This document shows positions 47,901-59,900 of a stretch of 64,000 nucleotides of DNA, piece after piece; positions within the stretch are counted from its first letter, which is position 1, and each line of letters starts with the position of its first letter. The translations under genes were made by a program, and so were the position numbers. The notes under the pieces were generated by a model. That model saw nothing but the letters and a program-made list of their open reading frames with translations. It was not told where the DNA came from and searched no databases. This DNA is from Acanthopleura granulata (taxonomy: Eukaryota; Mollusca; Polyplacophora; Chitonida; Chitonidae). The stretch covers positions 6,444,598 to 6,508,597 of the forward strand of contig JABBOT010000016.1 in the NCBI GenBank assembly GCA_016165875.1, in the 5' to 3' direction.

Positions 47901-50900
47901 GTACAGGTTTTAGAAGATAAGCTGCATTTGACCTAAAACTTTGAAGTCACTCATTTTGCCTGATTAGGTTGATCTTTTTTTTTTTTTCCCGGAAGGGAGG
48001 AAAACCAGTTGTTGTAACATCAGCCACTGGCAGTGTCCTTGGGAGTTTGGCAACACTCATCTGGCCATTTGCACAGTTTAAGACATTGGTTTAAGGTCCC
48101 TTGTCTTCCACCAGTGTGGTGTTAATATCTCACTGTCACATGTGGGAAAGTTTCTTTCAAAGTTTGGCCGTGTATGCCGGGAACTTACGGGGTTATGCCT
48201 GGTTCTTCCACCTGTAAAAGTTGATGCCCAATCATGCAATTGAAAAAATTCTTGAGTACCGATATGACATTAAACATCTAGCCACAAACACTGCTGTCAA
48301 GGGAATTAATTTTAGTACTTGCCTGTATTATGTTTAAATGATGGGATCAGTGTTCTGTTTCGCTGTCATTTTCAGACATTTACGTGTGAAATGTGTGGAC
48401 GGCAGTATGCAAACCATGCCAATTTGCAGCGGCACAGGAAGGTTATTCACAAGGTGAAATCAGACCTGGAGAAACTAGGGGTGAGCATCGCAGTTCTCCT
48501 CTGGGGGCCTCCATGGCCAAGGGGGTTAGTTCAATAGTGCGATCGTAATGACCCACATGCCTCTCACCAGTGCAGTCTCTGTGAGTTCAAGACCAGCTTA
48601 CACTGGCTCTCTTTCTGGTTGTACGTGGGAAGTTTGCCAGCAACCTGCAGACAGTCGTGGGTTTCCCCCGGGCTCTGCTCGGTTTCCTTCCACCATAATG
48701 CTGGCAGTCGCCGGTAAGTGAAATATTCTTGAATCCAGCGTAAACCATCAGTCAAAGAAATAAATCAGTCCTCCTCTTGTCTGCACCATCACACCATTAT
48801 AGAGAACAAACTATTTTTAAAGAAAGAAATCAATTCTCCTCTTGTCTGCACACACCATTAGAGAGAACAAACCATTTTTAAAGAGAATGGATTGTACAAT
48901 TTCTGTTAACATTTGTTAGTCATTAATCTCGTCCCATAATGTAACCCAAATTGCATTTCTGTGAAAATTTCAAAAGGCAGATGGCTATGCCTTGCTGGGT
49001 ATCTGACATCACAACTTTGAATATTAACAGCAGTCTTTCGAACTCCAAAGATGGCGACTGTGGTGTGTGGACTGATTTGTTTACTCCTGGACTGAATGCA
49101 ACAAGTGATGTTTGTTGAATCCTGCGGTCTCCTTAGATCCTCTACACATCATGGACTCGCGAAGTTGGATCAGTTCATTACATTATACTTATGCTTAATG
49201 CTTAGAGGTTTTAATTGCATTGCACTGTATTTTATTTATTTTTTTCTTTTTGGCTTGCCACTAAACTGCAACAATATTGCAGCCATTTTGGGCCATGTTG
49301 ATCAAGTTGAAGCCACATGGTGATGTCACCGAGACCTTGTCTTTCCAGATTTTCGGAACAAAATGCCAAGTTTGTGAGAAAGAATTCGAAACCGAGATAA
49401 ACATGAAGAAACATTATCTTGCGGCTCATCGGAAGAAAGTTAAAGTTCAGTGTCTGAAGAAATCTGCATCAAGCCAGGCCGTCAGAAAGGTAAACGGATA
49501 CAAGACACCTGGGATCAGTTACCAGAGCTTGTGACTTTCTAATTATAATTGTGTATGGGAAGCGGATTGTGCTGTGGTGGTGATTGGCGCTTACCTTTTT
49601 TCCAACACTAGGACACATGGCTCAAACCTGTCCAAGGGCTGGCAGCTTGTAAATTTCCTTACTCTTACTCTTTGTTGGGGCCCCGGGGACAAGAAGCAGT
49701 CAACAAAGTTCATTTTTTGGGTTCGTTGAAGACTGTCTTCCAGCAATGTACTGTGCATATCTCTTCATCACTTGTGGGAAGGTTAGTTGGCGACTTGCCA
49801 AAGGTTGGTGGTTTATGTCGAGCACGCTGGTTTCCTGCAACAGTAAAGCTGACTGCTGTTGTATTAAGTGAAAAAGGCATAAGGATGCTGTTTAGCAACA
49901 ATTAAATGAGCAAAGAAATAGATTAAGGTGTCAGTAGGCAGTGTTGTGTTGATACAGTTACTTTTGTCTCAAGATAACACCTTGCCCGTCCTGTAAACGG
50001 TGTTTGGTCATCAAAATGAAGAAAAGTGTGCCTGAATAACAGATTAACATCTCACCGAAGTTTTTTTACAAAAATTGTTGTAGAGGTATTATCATAGTGG
50101 TGGATATGTCATGCTGTCCATTTGTTCCTCTCTCCATTTGTCTGTCCATTTGTTTCCCCCTCCATTTGTTTGTCCATTTGTTCCTCTCTCCATTTGTCTG
50201 TCCATTTGTTCCTCTTGCCATTTGTCTGTCCATTTGTTCCCCCGCCATTTGTCTGCCCATTTATCTCCCCTTCATTTTTCTGCCCATTTGTTTCCCCTTT
50301 CATTTGTCTGTCCATTTGTTCCTGTTGCCATTTGTTTGTCCATTTGTTTCCCCCTCCATTTGTTTGTTGATTTGTTCCCCCTTCATTTGTTTGTTGATTT
50401 GTTCCCCCTTCATTTGTTTGTCCATTTGTTCCCCCTTCTATGTCTGCCAGTTTGTTCCTCCTTCATTTGTCTGTCCATTTGTTTCCCCCTCCATTTGTCA
50501 GCCCATTTGTTTCCCTCTTCATTTGTCTGTCCATTTGCTTCTCCCTTTATTTGTCTGTCCATTTGCTTCCCCCTTTATTTTTCTGTCCATTTGTTTCCCT
50601 CTTCCTTTGTCAGTCCATTTCTTTGCGAAGACACCTTCACCTGAACTGAATGTATCAAATGTATACCGCATAACATCAGTGCATGTACACTGATGCAGTC
50701 AATGGGAAGAGCCTGGCTAAGTTTTTTTTCAAGGTCATTTGTTAAGGGACATTTATTTTTTGTGGCAGGCTTGTATCTCTTGAACTTCTTCAGTAGTTTT
50801 CATCCGTGTTGTACCACGTGTAGACTTTGTCACATAGAAGAACTCTGTGGATTATTGAGCTTGACCTATTTTTCAAGGTAAGTTGGAACAGCTGCAATTG

Positions 50901-53900
50901 ATTAAAAAAAAAAAATCCCTTGCATCTGTTCTTGTGGCTGAGGTCTGTGTTGTGCATTACACAGTATATTTATGAAATATTTCGGCATCAGTTTCAGAAA
51001 GTGAGTCGACCTACAAACGTCCACACGTGTCCACGGTGTGGGAAGTGGTTCTCGTATTTTTCAAATCTCCGTCGTCATGTGGCTGCGGCCCACAAAACCA
51101 GCCCTGGTCTCATGGAGCGTCAGAAAGAGAAGAACAAAGGCAATCAAGCCAAGGTATTCACATGTGGATGTGCACCACAAACACATAAGTAAGAAAAAAT
51201 ATATATATATAAAAAACCAAAGCAGAATGTTCAAACTTATGACTGTGGTTAACTTAAGGTTCCTCCCAGTTTATATGAAGGTATGGTATACATGTAATGA
51301 GATCATTAAGAGATTGTCACTGAATTACTTCCCTTGTAACGCAGATCCCGCTGAAAATATTGAGCCATCGAGAATCTTGGAAATGTGGAAAGATCTTAGA
51401 AGAAGTGATGTCTTTCACCTCATGCTGAATGTATTCATTTGTTAGAATTCACCCAAGCTGTATGCTGTAAATCGTTTTGGCTTTGGGTTGATTGTTACAG
51501 TAAGTTTCCAACGAGCTTGAAAAATAAATCTATGTAGCTCATATGTTGGATTTTCCAGTCTGGTTACAGAACTAAAATCATTTCAGTAGCTTTCTCCATA
51601 GCAAATTTTGGAAGTGGTCTTATTTTACAAAAATTACATAATTTGCAACCCATGGGAAGTATTGTTTTCAAGGTGAGGCAGAAACAGTATTTATGCTACC
51701 GTCCTTTCTTTTCTGTTTGTACAAATGAGCACATCTCTAATGTTGAAGGTAGGTCCTCATCTTTAACAGTGCATGATTTTCTTGAACTATAATGGTCAGC
51801 TGTCTTAATTTTCAGGAAGAGCCTCTGCCGCCAAACGCCCACACCTGCCCGCAGTGCGGGAAGTGGTTCAGCGTGCTCTCGAACCTCTGTCGTCATGTGG
51901 CAGCCGCCCATAAAATCAGGTACCACCAGTTACAGAAGCAGGCAGGAAAATCTGACCAGTGGGAAGCAAAGGTATATGTATTTGTGTTGAATAAATCTTG
52001 AAGGAAAGCGATAACATGGTCATGAGGTCTATGATACAGTTTTGTTTGGGAGGGCTGTATTTAGCCTAGAAGTGCACTTTATGATACAGTTTTGTTTGGG
52101 AGGGCTGTATTTAGCCTAGAAGTGCACTTTATGATACAGTTTTGTTTGGGAGGGCTGTATTTAGCCTAGAAGTGCACTTTATGATACAGTTTTGTTTGGG
52201 AGGGCTGTATTTAGCCTAGAAGTGCACTGATACAGTTTTGTTTGAGGTGCACTTTCATGATACAGTTTTGTTTGGGAGTGCTGTATCTCGCCTAGAAGTG
52301 CACTTTCATGATACAGTTTTGTTTGGGAGTGCTGTATCTCGCCTAGAAGTGCACTTTATGATACAGTTTTGTTTGGGAGTGCTGTATCTCGCCTAGAAGT
52401 GCACTTTATGATACAGTTTTGTTTGGGAGTGCTGTATCTCACCTAGAAGTGCACTTTATGATACAGTTTTGTTTGGGAGTGCTGTATCTCGCCTAGAAGT
52501 GCACTTTATGATACAGTTTTGTTTGGGAGTACTGTATCTCGCCTAGAAGTGCACTTTATGATACAGTTTTGTTTGGGAGTGCTGTCTTTAGCCTAGAGGT
52601 GCACTTTCATGATACAGTTTTGTTTGGGAGTGCTGTATTTCGCCTAGAAGTCACTTTATGATACAGTTTTGTTTGGGAGTGCTGTATCTCGCCTAGAAGT
52701 GCACTTTCAGAAGAACAAAAGGGCCTTTGAAGCATACTTTTTGATTCCAACTGTTTCTGATGGCTTGAAGGAAGCTAAACTTTCGGTGAAATATGGAATT
52801 TGTTTAATATGTGGATTTGAAGCTGCTGTATCCAATAGGGACCCTACAGGATACCTTTCTCTTCGGCCCTAAATGTGAAGCTCTACCAGTAATCTGTATT
52901 GTCATGGCTTTCTCTGTCTGTCCCCCCCCACTCCCACTTCACTCCCCCCAGCATAGTGATGGTAGCCATCATAGATGTGAAATATGTTTCAGTACGACAT
53001 CAAACACTAACCAAATAAATAAATAATAAATGTGCTAAGTCTGTGGTGTTGAATATTTCAGGATGTTTCCTGGGACACGTCGTTGTTCAGATGTCGCCTG
53101 TGTGACCGGAATTACTCTACCTCTGGAAATCTTGCTCGCCATATGAGAAACATCCACAAGATCAGCAACGTCCAGGGCTCAGAGAAACCAGGCCTCATGA
53201 CATCGCCTGAAGGGGTAAGTGGTCCTGAATGGCAGGTTCTCTGGAGCTGCTTTGCGGGAAGAACCGTAAACTTTGGTGTAATAATTCGCCATGATGTGTC
53301 TCTGTACACAGGTGTAGATGTGACTGTGTAGATGTGACTCTGTACACAGGTGTAGATGTGACTCTGTACGCAGGTGTAGATGTGACTGTGTAGATGTGAC
53401 TGTACTCAGGTGTAGATGTGACTGCACACAGGTGTAGATGTGTAGATGTGACTTTGTACACAGGTGTAGATGTGTAGATGTGACTTTGTACACAGGTGTA
53501 GATGTGACTGTACACAGGTGTAGTTTTAACTCTGACCCTGACATTGGCCTTTGACTGGTTTCCTATGGGCTTAGCTGGGTTTCCGGTAGGCTCAGCCCAT
53601 TTTCCTGTGGACTTTACGTGATTTTTTGTGGGCTCTGCCAGGATTCTGGGGCTCTGCTGACTTTCCTGTGGGCTCTTCTGTCTTTCCTGTGGGCTCTGCC
53701 TGGTTTCCTGTGGGCTCTGTCTGGTTTCCTGTGGGCTCTGTCAGGTTTCCCGTGGACTCGTGCAATCATAAACCTGACACCCTTCATATAAATGAAATAT
53801 CTTCATGGCTCAAAATGTCAGTCCAAAAAATCAGCATTGGATTCACTGGTCTTGCACAAATGCGATAATGCATACTAGTACCTCAGACATTAGTCACTTG

Positions 53901-56900
53901 CCAAGGTTTTATGGTTTTTCCCTGGGCACTTCAGCCTCCTGTACCAGCAAAACTTACGGGCATCGTATAATAAGTGAACAATTCTTGAGTATGGTGTTAA
54001 AGAACAATCAATCAATAAATCAATCAATCAATGTAACAGTTCCAAAGCTGGACCTTCAAGATGAATGAATGGATTACCACAGCTTAATACCACTTATGAC
54101 AATATCACGGCAATGGACTCAAGATGAAAAAGGTGCTGAAGCCATCTCTTTTGTCAGTTTATTCTCTTGTCCGTTTCTGTAGAGTGCTGCATCTGACACT
54201 CAGGATTGTGATCTCTGCGTGAAGTTCATCATGCGAGTTCGAGACCTGCGACGGCATCTCCACACATCACATCATATGAGACTGTCTGCTTGGGATAGCC
54301 AAGGCCTCAAGGCTCAGGTTAGTCAACTGAAGTAAATGTCTTTCGACTGAAATAAATGTCGCGAAATTCAGCAGGAAAACTACATTTTAAGGGATGAAAT
54401 ATTACTTTTAGTACTGAACCTTAATGCAAATGACTTGAATATTTTAGAGGTAATTAAATGCCGTGAAATAATACATTTGATGCTGAAACTTTCATGTTTC
54501 CAATAGGATGCCATTCAACCTTCCAGATAAACCTCAGGACTCCTTTCTGCAATCAACAGAAATCTCACAGTTAGGAAAACCGCGCAACCGTCATGGATGA
54601 AATTTTAAGTCATTTAGGGTACATTTTTTCGAGCTTCGACTGTTTCCGCCACACATAAAACTGACTGCCATCATATGTGGGATTAACAAAAATTATTATA
54701 TGTTTGTATGTGTCTTTTTATTATGTGTGTTCTTTTTTTTTGTTGTTTTTCTTTTTTTTATCAAATAGATTTCGCTGTTGCGGACATACATGTGGAAGCA
54801 GCTGCAGTCGACATTTGGTCCCAATTCATGCATTACTTGCATCCGAAGTCGTTTGTTGCTAAGGGCGATCAACAGACATTGTAGTATGCCTCATTCTGAG
54901 AAATTCCGGATCCCTACATCTCGCTATGTCAAGAACACCGGAGTGTCGCCGAAAATTACTAATTTGCCGAAATTTGCAGAGCGGGCAGATTCAGTAAAGA
55001 CACCTGATTCTATAAAGTCGCCAGATTTCAGCAAGACACCAAGCTCTCTCAAGTCGCCACATTCCAGCAAAACACCAAGCTCTCTCAAGTCGCCACATTC
55101 TAACGAAATGCAAAGCTCTCTCAAGTTGCCAGCTTTCAGCAAGACGCCGATCTCTATGAAGTCGCCAGGTTCGTCCAAGTCAGTGGGATCGTTTTCATTT
55201 GTGAAGAAATCGAAGCTGCTAGTGAAGATAAAACCAGTTGACAGTGTTCTGATGGCAAACAAATCTTACGCAACAACAACAACAACACCGACATCCACTA
55301 CTACAGCAGCAACATCATTGTCTAGCTTGGTGGGTACATCTTTCTCCTGTTAATTTTAGGGACCCAGACTTATTTGCAGGGAGAAAATTTGTTCCTTGTT
55401 TCATCCTAAGGCCCTACTGGTCATAATCTAAATGTGACTCAGGCCACTCCTGAGCAATTCCCCGCTGGATGTAACTTAACTATCAGAAAAGAATAAGGTC
55501 TTTCAGTTTGAGTATAGGCATGTGACAGTTTACACTGAAGAACGTATTTTTATATCTGTACTTGTATGTACTTTATTATCCAGGGTTTGTTGAACTCAAG
55601 TACTGATGAGAAGTTCGACTACATCTGCCAGATATGCAACTGTGGCTTCTGGTTGGCTAATTCCCTGCTGAGACACCAGAACACTCTGCTTCCAGATAAA
55701 ACGCGCATCTGTAAGAAATGCGGGTCGGGGTTCCGCAGTTGCCAGGCACTCAGTGTGCATTACGCAGAAGGTTGCGAATCAGTGCCACAGGTAGTGGGAT
55801 CAGTCTTCGAACAAGTTTTAGTTAATGCGGATGGAAATGCGGAAGGATTTGTGATTTGCATGTTTGCATAGTTAATGAAATTTTTCACCAGTCACCTGTA
55901 CTGTATATGCCCTGAAATTTCACTTCATAAAGGAAAAAAAAAGATGCACTTATAGTAGGTAAATTTCACATTTGCCCTGAAATGATATTATTCTACCTTG
56001 CAAACGAACCTCAAAACCACTTGTTTTGGAATCAGGCAAAATGAGTAACTTCATTTAAATTTGGTGTATTTATCTATTAGATTGGTGTTTTATGCAGTAT
56101 TCAAGAATATTTCACTTATAAGATGATAGCCAGCATTATGGCGGGAGGAAACCAGGGAAACTTATGACCATCCGCAGGTTGCTTATGGACCTTCCCACGT
56201 ATGGCTGGAGAGGAATCAGAATTTTGGGTGATGTGCACTAACTAGTCTGGTATTTGAATTGTGATACAGAATGGTGATTAAACACAGTCAGTAAAAGATT
56301 AGAGTTTGTATAGTGTGAGATTACAGTTGATTACAAAATACATCACATGATCTTTCACCAAGTACAGGATGATTAATCCTGTGAAAACCTGCGGATGGTC
56401 ATGGGTTTCCTCCCTGGCTCTGCCTGGTTTCCTCCCATCATATCGCTGGACGTCATCGTATAAGTGAAATATTGTTCAGTACTGAGTAAAAACAAATGAG
56501 ATAAATAAATTTATTTATTATACATTACTACGCAATTTAATTTTGGCTCGCAGGAAGAAGAAGAAGGCGAATCTGAGAGGTACAGGTGCGAAGCCTGCAA
56601 GGAGTCATTTGCTCAGCTAGACACTCTTGTCCGCCATCACAAACAACAACACCGCAACGCCGTCCACTCATGCAAGTTTTGCCCTGCCATGTTCAGGACA
56701 CTGCACTACCTGCGATATCACATTAAGAGGAAACATGTGAACAAGGGCTGTGACCAAGGCCCAGGGGGAGCCTCAGAGCCCGTCGTCCGTCCCATCGGTC
56801 AAGCTGTGGCCAATCAGGCCTTTAGGATTAAGACAGAACCGCAGGACGATCCCAGGTGTGCTCCTGGAAGCAAGGTGGCTGTTGTGATGCGCGAAGGCGA

Positions 56901-59900
56901 GATCGACCCAGTTGCCGTGGTGAAGACAGAGCCCCGGGACTACTACCCAGAGGAGTCGACTCCCACGAGTGCGGAAGAAGAGGCGAATGGCCCGTCTGTG
57001 TCGCGAGATTCAGTGACCAGTTCTCAGGGACAGGTGAGACTCGGTCAAATCTGCCACTTTTTATTTTTTAAAAAAGAAAAATTGACTGATGTGTTGGATG
57101 TATATTTGAAAAGGACAATCCACGATGAAGAACAAAGAGGATACTATCCCTTAAACAGTAGCCTTGACATTCAACTGCGTTGAATGTAGTAGCTAAAGCA
57201 AACAAAATCAAAAAACATCAATAACACCATAATTTACCAGTGTATGAATAGATATAAATATCTCTTGGTTTTTAATAAAGTACGTGGTGGGATTTATGGG
57301 ACCATAAATTTTCGAAATCATGTTTCAAATTGTAAAATTCTGTAGCTCTTGGTGAGAGGCGGTGGAAGTTTGTAAAGAAGACAAATTTGGCCATTTATTG
57401 AGCTTAATGAGGGCTTCTTGACATGCATTGTTAAATTCAAATGCAAATAAATTTTGTGTTGATGTTTTCCAGCGATCCTTCATACAGATGGAGGACGGAC
57501 GATACCAGTGTAAAAACTGCGGCGCTCTATTCCAGACCCTGAAATCTCTGGTTCAGCACCAGAAAATGCAGCACAGCAATATTCGGCACAAATGTCCCAA
57601 GTGCCCCGCTGGGTTCAAAACACGCGTTTACCTGAACTACCACTGTAAGCGGCAGCATGGCATAACAGACCCGGAGACGGAGCGCCCCGTGGCAGCGGCA
57701 GGACACACATCCACCCCCACCTCAGATAAGGTAGGGTCAATACTGATTTCTGGTTGGCAGAATGAGGTATACTGACAAGAGGCAGTATTTCTCTGTTTAT
57801 GAGTGACCATTTGCCAACTGTCATACTACCGTCTCTACTGTGGTTTTCCTCTCTGTGCTGTTGCTATTAATGTCTGCAGAATGATTAAGGATTAAAGTTT
57901 TTAGATGTGGAATTGTCATTTGTAAAGATGCATGATCGCTTTAATACTTTGGAGATACGGACGCATACAGTGTAGGCCCCACAAGTAACCTATTGTTGTA
58001 ACGTTAGACCAGCCGGCAGGCGCTGATTATCAATGGTTTGCTAACCTGTTAAAGTTATACTGCCCTCTAGTAACAGTACACTGTGGAATGATTGTGAAAC
58101 GGTTGAACAGCGGTTCAGTTGAACCACAGGAGTAAAGTGGATTGCCTTCAGCAGATGTAAGCTCAGAGAATGACCTTGGAATCATGTAAGCTCAGTTTGA
58201 GTGTGCTAGTGGTGAGCTATTGGCATGCCACTGTGACCGTTTAGCCTGGATGCTGGCTGGTGATATTTTTTGTGTACGAACGTGCATTGTGCAGACTGTA
58301 ACGAAGATGTAACCTTTCAGAATGTTTTTGAATATTTCACTTCACAGAATTCTTTTGTTGCAAAGTACAGTGTTGTGCACAAGCTTCGTTGTGTCCTTGT
58401 GTTGTGGACACTTCAACAAATAAGCAAAAATCAGGTGATAGCAAGCGAAATTCTTTTGATTGTTTTTGCATCCTGAAATTGATTTCCTCTTGAAGAATCC
58501 ATTTATATCCGTTTACGTCGTCATGTTAAATGCCATCAGTATACCTTACTTTTGTGTGATGCCCTTTGGTTATGTTTTTGGTTATGTCTTTTTTGTTTCA
58601 TTTTTTTCTTGACATTTTTATACCCTGTCTTGGGCAGATGGGTTGAAATTGAGTTCCTCTTGAAGAATCCAGTTATGTCCGTTTACGTCATCCTCTTAAA
58701 TGCTGCCAGTAAACCTTACCCTTGTGTATTGCCCCGTGTAACTTGTTTAAGTGGCATTTAGAAGTTGGGATGGAAGTACACTGGAACATGTCTTTCTTAT
58801 GGATATACAAGTGATACACTTGATAACGATGTTAGTATCTACATCGAAACGTCGTGATAATAAACCAAGAAGTTGTATATCCATAAGAAAGACATGTTCC
58901 AGTGTATTGCCCCGTGGTTATGTCTTTTTTTTTTCTTGACATTTTTACACCCTGCCATATTATGGTTTTACATATTGGAGCATTATGAGGAAAACACACT
59001 CTCTGCACCCATAAAACAAGGGCAACCCCAAAAATATATATTTCTGACTATACCCAAAAGGGTTTGTTTGTGTCAAAATATCACATTAGTTTGTCATGCT
59101 GGGTGTGAAAATGTTATGAAAATGGGTTATGGTTTTATGGTTCATCTGTAATTAAATTAGCATGATTACTGTTGCACAAACAGCTTTACCAATCTCTTTT
59201 TCTTGCTCTTCCTTCACAATGCTTGCATGAATTCCTTATCTTTGTTGTTTTCCTGGAAGTAGGGAACACCATCCCTGTTGTGTGAGCAAACTGGAGAAGC
59301 AATTTCCCAGTGTAGCGAGGCAATACAAAATGTATAGAAGCAAATTCCTGGTGCAGTGAAGCAATGCCCAATGTGGAGAAGCAGTTTCCCAGTGTAGCAA
59401 AGCAGTTTCCCAGTGTAGTGAGGCAATTTCTGAGAGTAGTGAAGCAAATTCCCAGTGTAGTAACCAACACATCAAACTACTATTTTTCAGGCTCTGTTAT
59501 GCTCAGCTAAATATCTGTGAAGAACAGACTGACTATTATGCTGTTTACTGAACGAATTTTGAGGTCGATGAACGTAGAAAATATTTAAGACAAAAATACA
59601 CAGATTAAAGTGCAACCCTTTTTTTTATATAGCGGAGGGAAAACTCTGCAGCCCTCCAGATTTTAGGTCTTATTGGTAATTGTATTTAAGTTATGAAAAT
59701 CTTTATGAATTGAAACATAATAATTTCTTTTTGCAAGTTTTGTGTTAATTTTAAAAATTTCACCTCTTTATCAAGCTTTTTAAACTCAAAACAAAATAAA
59801 AGCAACTCAGATTGAGATCTTCCCGATTGTTACTGACGTTACAGATAAATGAAGACCCAGATCTTCTTGACTATCAGTCCTCCCTCTCATTGGAGGAGCC

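Noticed and set aside
50097..50693. Plus-strand open frames of 198 and 177 codons
   Set aside because: They come from the 27-bp pyrimidine-rich array; a unit divisible by three keeps all frames open.
54924..55262. Minus-strand open frame of 112 codons
   Set aside because: It is the antisense of the 36-bp coding repeat in exon 24.
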